Below, in pieces: positions 46,176 to 54,240 of a stretch of 64,000 nt of DNA. The position numbers and the translations under genes are program-made. The first letter of the stretch is position 1, and each line of letters starts with the position of its first letter. Source of the stretch: Pseudoxanthomonas beigongshangi (lineage in GTDB: Bacteria > Pseudomonadota > Gammaproteobacteria > Xanthomonadales > Xanthomonadaceae); contig NZ_JADHDV010000001.1 in NCBI RefSeq assembly GCF_016820515.1, forward strand, positions 1 through 64,000. The letters are read 5' to 3'. The notes under the pieces are model-generated. The model ran no database searches. It saw only the letters and a program-made list of their open reading frames with translations, and was not told where the DNA came from.

Positions 46176-48295
46176 AGAACAACCTACGTTTTGGCCTGGA
46201 AGCGCGCTTCCTCACCGCCATGGCCATCATGCTGGCGGTGGTCATCGGGTTGCTGGCGACCCTGCTGCACCGGCAGAAGGCGATGCAGCAGGAAGTGGCG
46301 GGCGTGGCCCGCGAGGCCATGCACGGCATGGCCGAGGACAGCCTGCGCCGGCACGGCGGCGCCACCGTCGAGCAACTGGCCGACGCCCTGGCCAATCCGC
46401 TGTACTACTTCGATCTGGACACCATCGGCACGCTGGTCCGCTCCGCGCAGAAAGAGCCGGACGTCAGCTATGTGCTGGTCTACGACCCGCAGGGGCGGAT
46501 CATCCACGACGGTTCCGAGGAAATCGCGGTCTACGGGCAGCAGATGAGCGACCCGCTGGCCTACGAGGCGATCAGCACGCCGGAACTGCATACCCAGTGG
46601 TCGCCGCAGATCGTCGATATCTCGGAGCCGATCATGATCGGCAACCAGCGCATCGGCGGGGTGCGGGTGGGCTACTCGCTGGATTCGGTGCGCGGACACG
46701 AGGATCGCGCCGTCGCCGCGGCGCGTACACGGCTGGAGGAACTGGGACACCGCCACCTGATCTGGGTGTGGGCGCTGTTGGCCGCGCTGGTGGTGGCCTG
46801 CGTGGCCATCATGGTCTACGCCCAGCGCACCCTGGTGCGTCCGATCCGGCAACTGGCCGAAGCCGCGCACGCCATCGAAGTGGGCAACTACAACGGCGAA
46901 CGCCCGGTCAGCCACCGCAACGACGAGGTCGGCGAACTGGTGCGCGCCTTCAGCAGCATGAGCGACAGCATCGCCCGCCACGATCGCGACGTGCGGCGCA
47001 TGGCCTACACCGATTCGCTGACCGGCCTGACCAATCGGCTGGCGTTCCGCGAGAGCCTGGATCACCGGCTGATGATGCTGCGCGGCGCCGGCCGCCAGTT
47101 GGCGCTGCTGTTCGCCGACATCGACGACTTCAAGAGGGTCAACGATACCCTCGGCCACGAGGCCGGTGACGAGGTGCTGCAGCAGTTCGCCAACCGCATC
47201 CGCGAGGCGGTCGAGCAACTGGGCGGCGACGACGCGATGCTGGCACGCTTCGGCGGCGACGAGTTCGTCATCCTGATCCAGGACGGCGACGTGCGTTCGG
47301 TGGCGACCCGGCTGGCCGAACAGTTGGTGACCGAGCTGGGCCGGCCGCTGGTGATCCAGGATCGACAGGTATTCCTGGGCACGTCGATCGGCATCACCCT
47401 GTTCCCCGAGGACGCCTCCGGCGCCACCGCGCTGATGAAGAACGGCGACATCGCCATGTACCAGGCCAAGGTGGCCGGCAAGAACTGCTACCGCTTCTAC
47501 AGCCGGGCGATGGATCAGGCGGTGGAGCGGCGGGTGCGGATGGAGCAGGAACTGCGCGGCGCCTGGGAGCGCGGCGAACTCAGCCTGCTGTACCAGCCGG
47601 TGTTCCGGCTGTCCGACAGCCGCATCGTCGGCGCCGAGGCGCTGCTGCGCTGGCAGCACCCGGAGCTGGGGATGGTGGCGCCCTCGGTGTTCATCGACGT
47701 GGCCGAGCAGAGCGGCCTGATCGAGAGCATCGGCCCGCGCGTTCTGCGCGCGGCGTGCACGGCGGCCGCGCGCTGGAGCGCGGATCGGGATCCGATGGAT
47801 CAGCTGTTCGTGTCGGTCAACGTCTCGCCGCGCCAGTTGCGCAGTGGCGATCTGCCGGAGGTCGTGGCCGAATGCCTGCGCGAAACCGGGCTGGCTTCCT
47901 CGCGGCTGCACCTGGAACTGACCGAGACCGCGGTGATCGCCGACGAGGCGCACGCCAGTGCGCTGCTGGCGACCCTGCACCGCACCGGGGTGAAGGTCTG
48001 GCTGGACGATTTCGGCACCGGCTTCTCCGGACTGAGCCACCTGCGCCGGGTACCGGTCGACGGCGTGAAGATCGATCGCAGCTTCATCGCCGACATGCTG
48101 CGCGATCCGGACGATCTGGCCCTGACCAGCGCGATCATCGCCATGGCCCATTCGCTGGGCATCACGGTGGTGGCCGAAGGCGTGGAGAAGGAAGGCCAGT
48201 TCAACATCCTGCGCGAACGCGGCTGCGATCTGGCCCAGGGCTATTGGCTGGGCTACCCGGTCACGGCTGCCGAGTTCGCCCAGCTCATTGCTTGA
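46172..48295 (+). CDS. Membrane HAMP-GGDEF-EAL protein, 707 aa
   Basis: An N-terminal helix (FLTAMAIMLAVVIGLLATLL), a periplasmic sensor of about 160 residues (from EEIAVYGQQM), a second helix (WVWALLAALVVACVAIMVYA) and a HAMP (VRPIRQLAEAAHAIEVGNYN) precede GGDEF (G361-G-D-E-F365, in ARFGGDEFVI) and EAL (E489-A-L491 in GAEALLRWQH). Both catalytic motifs are intact and no inhibitory RxxD lies just before GGDEF. Conserved EAL parts NVSPRQLRSGD, LELTETAVI and DDFGTGFSGLSHLRR follow. It could make or degrade c-di-GMP. Coupled to a PhnD-like protein, it probably senses that protein's ligand. Confidence 0.93.
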   Translation: MKNNLRFGLEARFLTAMAIMLAVVIGLLATLLHRQKAMQQEVAGVAREAMHGMAEDSLRRHGGATVEQLADALANPLYYFDLDTIGTLVRSAQKEPDVSYVLVYDPQGRIIHDGSEEIAVYGQQMSDPLAYEAISTPELHTQWSPQIVDISEPIMIGNQRIGGVRVGYSLDSVRGHEDRAVAAARTRLEELGHRHLIWVWALLAALVVACVAIMVYAQRTLVRPIRQLAEAAHAIEVGNYNGERPVSHRNDEVGELVRAFSSMSDSIARHDRDVRRMAYTDSLTGLTNRLAFRESLDHRLMMLRGAGRQLALLFADIDDFKRVNDTLGHEAGDEVLQQFANRIREAVEQLGGDDAMLARFGGDEFVILIQDGDVRSVATRLAEQLVTELGRPLVIQDRQVFLGTSIGITLFPEDASGATALMKNGDIAMYQAKVAGKNCYRFYSRAMDQAVERRVRMEQELRGAWERGELSLLYQPVFRLSDSRIVGAEALLRWQHPELGMVAPSVFIDVAEQSGLIESIGPRVLRAACTAAARWSADRDPMDQLFVSVNVSPRQLRSGDLPEVVAECLRETGLASSRLHLELTETAVIADEAHASALLATLHRTGVKVWLDDFGTGFSGLSHLRRVPVDGVKIDRSFIADMLRDPDDLALTSAIIAMAHSLGITVVAEGVEKEGQFNILRERGCDLAQGYWLGYPVTAAEFAQLIA

Positions 48296-48316
48296 GCAAC
48301 CCGGATCGATTCTCCT

Positions 48317-48424
48317 GTAGGAGCGACGTGGGTCGCGACCGTGCGCTTGCACCTGTCCGTATGGAACGGTATCCGGCTTTCATGGCCGAATCGGGTTGAC
48401 GGTCGCGACTGACGTCGCTCCTAC
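48317..48424. repeat. Palindromic pair, family B
   Basis: GTAGGAGCGACGTGGGTCGC at 48317 faces GCGACTGACGTCGCTCCTAC ending at 48424, with 66 bases between the arms. The unit fills the gap between the GGDEF-EAL gene and the convergent ExoD gene. Confidence 0.8.
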
Positions 48425-48440
48425 AACAGGCTCACGCGGA

Positions 48441-49073
48441 TCAGGAAAACCAGCGGCCGAGGAATTCGGTGGTGGCGGCGACCAAGTGGCCGGACAGGAA
48501 GCCGAACACGATCACCGCGGTCCCGCCCGCCACCCAGGCCACCAGCATCAACGCGCCATCGCGTTCCAGCAGGGCCAGCGCGAACAGCAGCAACAGCACG
48601 CCGAACACGTAGTTGGTGAACGGAATCGGCAGGGCCAGCAGCAATCCCAGCAGGATCAGCAGCAGGCCGGTGAAGGAGAGCGCCAGCTTGTGATCGAGCA
48701 CCGCGTGCAGGCGCGGGCGGATCAGTTTTTCCAGCCGTGCCAGCCAGGGCGAGAGCAGGCTGCGGAAGGTGATCAGCGCACTGCGGTGCGGACCGCGCCG
48801 GGCGATGAAGCCGGGCAGCCACAGCCGGGAGAGGCCGACCAGCAACTGCACGCCGACCAGGATCACCAGCGGACCGCCGATGGCGCCGCCGACGCCCGGG
48901 ATGGGAATGAATGCGGGCAGCACGCCGATGAACAGCAGCAGGCCGAACGCGCTCTGGCCGAAACCGGACAGCAGATCGCCCAGTTGCAGGACCTGGTTGG
49001 GATCGCCGAGCGCGAAATCGTCCAGCAGGGCGCGGGTCCCCGCGTGGGGCGGGTGGGATGAGGTGGAATCCAT
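48441..49073 (-). CDS. ExoD-family membrane protein, 210 aa
   Basis: The protein has an N-terminal cytosolic stretch (MDSTSSHPPHAGTRALLDDF), a first hydrophobic pair (SAFGLLLFIGVLPAFIPIPG) with the ExoD-type loop GVGGAIGGPLVILVGVQLL, LRLWLPGFIARR, and four further helices (LALSFTGLLLILLGLLLALP and on). ExoD proteins affect exopolysaccharide in rhizobia but the molecular role is unknown. It is four bases from the upstream CNNM gene stop, so the two are co-transcribed. Confidence 0.85.
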   Translation of the reverse strand: MDSTSSHPPHAGTRALLDDFALGDPNQVLQLGDLLSGFGQSAFGLLLFIGVLPAFIPIPGVGGAIGGPLVILVGVQLLVGLSRLWLPGFIARRGPHRSALITFRSLLSPWLARLEKLIRPRLHAVLDHKLALSFTGLLLILLGLLLALPIPFTNYVFGVLLLLFALALLERDGALMLVAWVAGGTAVIVFGFLSGHLVAATTEFLGRWFS

Positions 49074-49077
49074 GGGG

Positions 49078-50382
49078 TCAGGCCGCCGCGTCTTCGCCGG
49101 TTTCCTCCGGCAAGCGCTGCAGCAGCAGCTTGTCGACGCGCGCGCCGTCGAGGTCCACGACCTCGAAACGCCAGCCGTCCAGCTGGAAGGATTCGCCCAC
49201 GTGCGGGATGCGGCCGAAGCGTTCGATCACCAGGCCGGCGATGGTGTTGTACTCGTCATCGTCGGGCAGGGTCACGCCCAGCAGTTCGCGCAGGTCATCG
49301 TTGGGCAGCGAGCCGTCCACCAGCAGCGAACCGTCGTCGCGCACGACCACCAGCGCGGCGTCCTCGTTGTTCTCCGCGGACTGCAGGCGTCCCACCACCG
49401 CGCCCATCAGGTCGCTGATGGTCACCAGGCCCTGGATTTCGCCGTATTCGTCCACCACCAGCGCCAGCGACTGCTGTTCCTCGCGGAAAATCTCCAGCAG
49501 CTTCATCGCATGGGTCGATTCGGACACGAACAGCGGCTCGCGCAGGTTGCGGAAAATCTCGGGCGACTTGTCGGCGAAGCGGTCCAGCAGCGACTTGACC
49601 TCCAGCACGCCGACCACGTCCTGGTCGCCGGCGCGATAGACCGGGAAGCGCGAGAACTGGGATTCGCGCATGACCTCGAGGTTTTCCTGGTAGTCGGCGG
49701 CGGTATCCAGCCAGACGATCTTCTTGCGCGGGGTCATCAGGCTGTCGGCGGTGCGATCGCCCAGGCGCATGACCCGGTTCATCATGTTGCGCTCGTCGAC
49801 GTCGATCACGCCCTGCTCGTGGCTCTCGGTCACCAGCAGGCGGATTTCCTCCTCGGTCACCGCGCCGCGGTTGTCGTCGCGGATGCCGAGCATGCGTAGC
49901 ACGGCGCGGTTGATCGCGCCCAGCACGAACACCACCGGGCGGGCGATGCGCGACAGCCAGTCCAGCGGGATGGCCACCATCGACGCGATGGCCTCGGCAT
50001 TGGTCAGCGCCAGCCGCTTGGGAATCAGTTCGCCGAAGATGACCGAGCCGGCGGTGATCAGGGTGACCGCGGTACCGATGCCGATCGGGCGGGCGTACTG
50101 CTGGATGCCCGGCACCAGCTCGGCCAGCCAGCCGGCGATGATCGCGCCGATGGCGTCGCCGCCGAACACGCCGGCCAGGATGCCGATCAGGGTGATGCCG
50201 ATCTGGACCGTGGACAGCAGGTTGTCCGGGTGCTCGGCCAGGTGCAGGGCCACGCGTGCCCCGCGGCTTTCCTGGGCCATCTGCTTGAGCTTGAGCTTGC
50301 GCGAGGTCATCAGCGCCATCTCCGACAGGGCGAAGAAGGCGTTCAGGATGATCAGGGCGATGACGATCAGCAGTTCAAGCAC
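49078..50382 (-). CDS. CNNM/CorC-HlyC family protein, 434 aa
   Basis: The DUF21/CNNM membrane domain (LELLIVIALIILNAFFALSE, TVQIGITLIGILAGVFGGDA, TAVTLITAGSVIFGELIPKR) is followed by two CBS domains (VWLDTAADYQENLEVMRESQ, LVVDEYGEIQGLVTISDL) and a C-terminal CorC_HlyC domain (LGVTLPDDDEYNTIAGLVIE). The inner-membrane protein is linked to Mg2+/Co2+ efflux; older databases call it hemolysin-like. Length is normal. It is the first gene of a pair with the ExoD gene. Confidence 0.93.
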   Translation of the reverse strand: MLELLIVIALIILNAFFALSEMALMTSRKLKLKQMAQESRGARVALHLAEHPDNLLSTVQIGITLIGILAGVFGGDAIGAIIAGWLAELVPGIQQYARPIGIGTAVTLITAGSVIFGELIPKRLALTNAEAIASMVAIPLDWLSRIARPVVFVLGAINRAVLRMLGIRDDNRGAVTEEEIRLLVTESHEQGVIDVDERNMMNRVMRLGDRTADSLMTPRKKIVWLDTAADYQENLEVMRESQFSRFPVYRAGDQDVVGVLEVKSLLDRFADKSPEIFRNLREPLFVSESTHAMKLLEIFREEQQSLALVVDEYGEIQGLVTISDLMGAVVGRLQSAENNEDAALVVVRDDGSLLVDGSLPNDDLRELLGVTLPDDDEYNTIAGLVIERFGRIPHVGESFQLDGWRFEVVDLDGARVDKLLLQRLPEETGEDAAA

Positions 50383-50570
50383 GGCGGCCCTCCGTCATGG
50401 CCGGAGAGGGCGCCGCCGGGGATGCGTATCGCGGGCGACAGTGCGAGGGGGAGGTAGGGTCGTCTTCCATAGGGTGCACCCTCGGGTGCCGGAGGAGTGT
50501 ACCAAACCCGGACCGGAGGGCCGCAGAGGGGGCTTTCCAGGGTCGGGATGGGGCCTGGCCGTCGCCAGGA

Positions 50571-50588
50571 CGGTCACTAAACGGTCAT
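50571..50588 (+). promoter_or_regulatory. Pho box (PhoB binding site) for the Pit operon
   Basis: CGGTCACTAAACGGTCAT is two direct 7-base half-sites (CGGTCAC and CGGTCAT) spaced by TAAA, an 11-base period. This is the Pho-box layout (consensus C-T-G-T-C-A-T repeated). It lies 48 bases upstream of the DUF47 gene. PhoB would induce the operon under phosphate limitation. Confidence 0.75.
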
Positions 50589-50635
50589 AATTCCGCCCCT
50601 AAAGCCGTCCGCCCCGTGACGGCGGGATTTCCCCG

Positions 50636-51262
50636 ATGTTCTCGCTGCAGACCATTTTCGGCTCCGGCCAGCAGTTCTACACCCTGCTCGAAGAGGCTTC
50701 CCAGGCCGCCCTGGACAGCGCCAAGGCCCTCCACGCCATGATGAAGGAAAGCGACCGCCAGCCGGCGCTGGACGCCTTCAAGCTGGCCCGCCTGCGCGAG
50801 CGCGCCACCTCGGACAAGATCAGCCAGGCGCTGGTGGACAGTTTCATCACCCCGATCGAGCGCGAGGACATCGAGGCGCTGGGTTCGGCCCTGTACAAGA
50901 TTCCCAAGCAGATCGAGAAGTTCGCCGATCGCTACTCGCTGGCCCTGCAGCACCTGGAAGGCATCGACTTCGCGCCGCGCGCGGCGATGCTGGAGCAGGC
51001 CGCCGCGGTGGTGGTGGAGATGGTCCACGAACTGAAGAAGATGAACATCGATCGCATGACCGCGCTCAACGAGAAGCTGCGCGCGATCGAGAACGAGGCC
51101 GACCGGCTGATGCTGGAGCTGTACCGCGACATCTATTCCGGTCGCCTGGACCACCTGCAGATGTTCCTGCTCAAGGAGTTCTTCGAGATCCTGGAAAAGG
51201 CCATCGACCGCTGCCGCGAAGCCGGCGTGGTGGCCTACCAGATCGTGCTGAAGAACAGCTGA
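50636..51262 (+). CDS. DUF47 / PhoU-like accessory protein of Pit transporter, 208 aa
   Basis: The helical protein (MFSLQTIFGSGQQFYTLLEE, ITPIEREDIEALGSALYKIP, ALNEKLRAIENEADRLMLEL, LKEFFEILEKAIDRCREAGV) has the PhoU-like DUF47 pattern, including the ExxD-type metal motifs in IEREDIEAL and IENEADRL. DUF47 proteins partner Pit permeases and limit phosphate uptake. It is 10 bases before pit. The start is preceded by an AT-poor leader and a Pho box. Confidence 0.93.
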   Translation: MFSLQTIFGSGQQFYTLLEEASQAALDSAKALHAMMKESDRQPALDAFKLARLRERATSDKISQALVDSFITPIEREDIEALGSALYKIPKQIEKFADRYSLALQHLEGIDFAPRAAMLEQAAAVVVEMVHELKKMNIDRMTALNEKLRAIENEADRLMLELYRDIYSGRLDHLQMFLLKEFFEILEKAIDRCREAGVVAYQIVLKNS

Positions 51263-51272
51263 GGACCGGCCC

Positions 51273-52394
51273 ATGCTGACCCTGGTCCTGGTGGTGATCC
51301 TGGCCGCGCTCGTGTTCGAGTTCATCAACGGCTTCCACGACACCGCCAATTCCATCGCCACCGTGGTCGCCACCAAGGTGCTCTCGCCCGGACAGGCGGT
51401 GATGCTGGCGGCGATCATGAACCTGGTGGGCGCGTTGACCGGCACCGCGGTCGCCAAGACGATTGCCTCCGGCCTGATCGACACCGGCGTGGTCGAGGTC
51501 ACCTCGCAGGTGATCCTGTGCGCGCTGCTGGGCGGCATCGTCTGGAACCTCATCACCTGGTGGAAGGGCCTGCCGTCCTCCTCCTCGCATGCGCTGATCG
51601 GCGGCCTGTGCGGCGCCGCGCTGGCCGCGGCCCACAACGACTGGGGCGCGCTGATCTGGTCCGAAGCGGTCGGCGACTGGACCAAGAACAAGGGCATCCT
51701 GTGGAAGGTGGTGGTGCCGATGATCAGCTCGCCGATCGCCGGCTTCCTGCTCGGCATCGGCGTGATGCTGCTGCTGTGGGGCCTGATCGCGCTGCTCTCG
51801 CGGGCGACGGGCTGGCTGCGCCGGCTGGCCCGTCCGAACTTCGTCAACAAGTTCTTCGGCAAGGCGCAGATCATTTCCGCGGCCTACATGGGCTACGCGC
51901 ACGGCCACAACGACGCGCAGAAGACCATGGGCATCATCGCGCTGACCCTGTTCGGCGCCGAGGCCTCGGGCGCGCTGAACGACCTGCCGGACTGGCTTGC
52001 GTTCCTGCATCCGGGCAGCGCCGGCGAGCAGGACATCGCGACCTGGATCGTGCTGACCTGCGCGGTGGTGATGGCACTGGGCACCGCCTCGGGCGGCTGG
52101 AAGATCATCAAGACCCTCGGCCACAAGATGGTCAAGCTGCATCCGATCAACGGCTTCGCCGCGGAAACCAGCTCGGCCACCATCCTGACCGTGGCCGCGC
52201 ATTTCGGCATGCCGGTCTCCACCACCCACAGCATCTCCACCGCCATCATGGGCGTTGGCTTCGCCAAGAACCCGCGCGCGCTGAAGTTCAGCGTGGTCGA
52301 GCGGATCATCTGGGCCTGGATCCTGACCATCCCCGCAGCCGGCGGCATCGCCTATGGCCTGTTGAAGTTGCTGCAGGCGATTGGGTGGGCCTGA
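51273..52394 (+). CDS. pit: Inorganic phosphate transporter, Pit family, 373 aa
   Basis: The two Pit signature repeats are present: FINGFHDTANSIATVVATKV at the N-terminus and YAHGHNDAQKTMGIIALTL in the middle, each carrying the conserved GxxD/N motif, with about ten membrane helices. SSSSHALIGGLCGAALAAAH and MPVSTTHSISTAIMGVGFA are further family marks. It is a low-affinity metal-phosphate symporter of the inner membrane. Operon with the DUF47 gene and control by the Pho box are inferred. Confidence 0.95.
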   Translation: MLTLVLVVILAALVFEFINGFHDTANSIATVVATKVLSPGQAVMLAAIMNLVGALTGTAVAKTIASGLIDTGVVEVTSQVILCALLGGIVWNLITWWKGLPSSSSHALIGGLCGAALAAAHNDWGALIWSEAVGDWTKNKGILWKVVVPMISSPIAGFLLGIGVMLLLWGLIALLSRATGWLRRLARPNFVNKFFGKAQIISAAYMGYAHGHNDAQKTMGIIALTLFGAEASGALNDLPDWLAFLHPGSAGEQDIATWIVLTCAVVMALGTASGGWKIIKTLGHKMVKLHPINGFAAETSSATILTVAAHFGMPVSTTHSISTAIMGVGFAKNPRALKFSVVERIIWAWILTIPAAGGIAYGLLKLLQAIGWA

Positions 52395-52403
52395 TGAGGG
52401 GCC

Positions 52404-52563
52404 GGGATTAGGGATTGGGGATTCGGGATTGGCAGGAGCGAAGGCGTGTTGCCTGCGACCTGATCGCGTTCCGATCCCGGGTCCCGCTGGGTGAATCCCG
52501 GTCCTGATGTTCCAACGCCGGGATCGGCTTCAACGAATCCCCAATCCCGAATCCCCAACCCCC
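52404..52563. repeat. Inverted repeat array, family C
   Basis: GGGATTAGGGATTGGGGATT (from 52405) and GAATCCCCAATCCCGAATCC (from 52536) are inverted copies about 100 bases apart, each made of tandem GGGATT units. Between them two GATCCCGG/CCGGGATC stretches also pair. The unit fills the gap between pit and the next minus-strand gene and can form a long hairpin. Confidence 0.75.
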
Positions 52564-52567
52564 GCCT

Positions 52568-52978
52568 TCAGAGCAAATCCCCTTCGGCGGAAAGCGCGCG
52601 TTCCATGCGATCGCCCAGGCCGCCGATTTCCAGCACCAGGCGGTCGACTTCGGCCGGGGTCAGGCCGTCGTAGGGGCGGTTTTCGCATAGTTGCAGGTAC
52701 GGCACGCCGTCGAGTTCGCCGATGGCGAGGTAGCCGACGCTGCTGTGCCAGTTGAAGCCGAGCGCGCGGCGGGCGTCGACGCCGGTGATCGGCGCGATGA
52801 CCGTGCTGACCCGCAGGTAGCTGCGCTCGTCGTCGTTGCTCAGTTCGGACAGGAAGATGGCCTGGTGCCGGCTACCGCTGTCCAGCGACAGTTCCACGCA
52901 GGCCACATAGGGTTCCTGCACCGACACCCGGTAGCCGGAGGTGGTCAGGTGGCTGCGGATCTGTTCGAAATTCTTCAT
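52568..52978 (-). CDS. YbjN-like / secretion-chaperone-fold protein, 136 aa
   Basis: The start is ATG 52978 (MKNFEQIRSHLTTSGYRVSV). The alternation of helix, beta strands (YVACVELSLDSGSRHQAIFL, YLRVSTVIAPITGVD, VGYLAIGELDGVPYLQLCEN) and a C-terminal helix (LTPAEVDRLVLEIGGLGDRM) is the YbjN / type III chaperone-like fold. No secretion genes are near, so a YbjN-type sensor or chaperone role is more likely. The assignment rests on pattern and is tentative. Confidence 0.6.
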   Translation of the reverse strand: MKNFEQIRSHLTTSGYRVSVQEPYVACVELSLDSGSRHQAIFLSELSNDDERSYLRVSTVIAPITGVDARRALGFNWHSSVGYLAIGELDGVPYLQLCENRPYDGLTPAEVDRLVLEIGGLGDRMERALSAEGDLL

Positions 52979-53096
52979 GGCGTGACGGACTCGGGAAATT
53001 CCAGAACCGTATGGTAGGCCGGTTTGCGGTGGCCGGGGTAGCCAGCGGGCGGGGCACGCGCCACACTTCCGGCATTCACCGACCGGAACGCCCCGC

Positions 53097-53435
53097 ATGG
53101 CGGAAGCCACGCCTGAAGCGAAGATCCTCGCGGCCATCCGCGCGATTCCGCGCGGCCAGGTGGCCGGTTATGGCGAGGTCGCGCGTCGCGCGGGGCTGCC
53201 GGGCCGGGCGCGGCTGGTGGCGCGCATCCTCAGCAACAACGACGACGCGCGGCTGCCCTGGCATCGGGTCCTGCGTTCGGACGGCCGCATCGCGTTTCCC
53301 GAGGGTTCGAAGGGCTACCGCGAACAGAGCCAGCGGCTGCGTGCCGAAGGCGTGAGGGTCGAGCAGGGGCGGGTGCGCGGAGTGAAAGCTGCACGCACGC
53401 TGGACGAGGCGTTGTGGGGACCGCCGGGCGGCTGA
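53097..53435 (+). CDS. Alkyltransferase-like protein (ATL, MGMT family), 112 aa
   Basis: The DNA-binding domain of the MGMT family is present: AIPRGQVAGYGEVARRAGLP, the HTH recognition segment ARLVARILSNND and LPWHRVLRSDGRIAFPEGS. In MGMT the motif is PCHRV with the acceptor Cys; here it is PWHRV with Trp, the mark of ATL proteins. ATLs bind O6-alkylguanine without removing the alkyl group and hand the lesion to nucleotide excision repair. Length is typical. Confidence 0.92.
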   Translation: MAEATPEAKILAAIRAIPRGQVAGYGEVARRAGLPGRARLVARILSNNDDARLPWHRVLRSDGRIAFPEGSKGYREQSQRLRAEGVRVEQGRVRGVKAARTLDEALWGPPGG

Positions 53436-53478
53436 AACCCAGCGGTTATCATGGGCCCGTTCCCGAAGGATGCGAGCC

Positions 53479-54141
53479 ATGTTCCCTCCCGTGCTGCCGG
53501 TTACCCGCGCGCTGCTGATCGCCAATGTGGTGGTGTTTCTATTCCAACAGGTTCTGGGGGCGGCGGTCACCGATTTGTTTGTCCAGTGGCCCATCGACTT
53601 CACGGGTGTGGGTCCCCGTGACGGTGGTTTCATGCTGTGGCAACTGCTCACCAGCGGCTTCATGCATGGCAGCCCCGGCCATCTGTTCTTCAACATGCTG
53701 GCCCTGTGGATGTTCGGCTCGCCGCTGGAAGCCACCTGGGGTGAGAAGCGCTTCATCACCTATTACTTCGTCTGCCTGATTGGCGCCAACCTGTGCCAGT
53801 TACTGGTGAGTTCGTGGGTGCTGGCCAGCGGTGGTCCCAACATCTATTCAATGGGCGCTTCCGGCGCCGTGTTCGGCGTGCTGCTGGGTTACGGCATGTT
53901 GTTCCCCAACCAGCGCATGATCGTGTTTCCGATTCCGATGGAGATCCGCGCCCGCACGCTGGTGATCATCTACGGTGCTTTGGCACTGTTCTTTGGAATC
54001 ACCGGAACGAAAGCCGGTATAGGTCATTTCGCCCATCTCGGCGGCATGATTTTCGGCTGGCTGATGATCCGCTACTGGCGCGGGCAGCCGCCGTTCGGCA
54101 AGCGCCGGCCGCCGGGGCCGAGGATGCGGATCGTCAAGTAA
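53479..54141 (+). CDS. Rhomboid intramembrane serine protease, 220 aa
   Basis: Six membrane helices begin with RALLIANVVVFLFQQVLG. The rhomboid features are SGFMHGSPGHLFFNMLALWMF (oxyanion His/Asn helix), the catalytic Ser128 in MGASGAVFGVLLGYG and the catalytic His186 in HFAHLGGMIFGWLM. ATG 53479 is chosen because AAGGA lies 9-10 bases upstream; ATG 53470 is in frame too. It is an inner-membrane protease with unknown substrate. Confidence 0.93.
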   Translation: MFPPVLPVTRALLIANVVVFLFQQVLGAAVTDLFVQWPIDFTGVGPRDGGFMLWQLLTSGFMHGSPGHLFFNMLALWMFGSPLEATWGEKRFITYYFVCLIGANLCQLLVSSWVLASGGPNIYSMGASGAVFGVLLGYGMLFPNQRMIVFPIPMEIRARTLVIIYGALALFFGITGTKAGIGHFAHLGGMIFGWLMIRYWRGQPPFGKRRPPGPRMRIVK

Positions 54142-54187
54142 TCGATCCGAACGGACGGCACTCCTCCCGGGGAGGAAGCCGCACAAA

Positions 54188-54217
54188 GAAAAACGGCGCG
54201 TTTCCGCGCCGTTTTTT
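54188..54217. terminator. Bidirectional intrinsic terminator
   Basis: AAAAACGGCGCGTTTCCGCG followed by CCGTTTTTT forms a GC stem with A and T tracts. It separates the rhomboid gene from the convergent M13 peptidase gene. Confidence 0.92.
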
Positions 54218-54240
54218 GTTGGCTTTTCCGGCCCGCCGTT

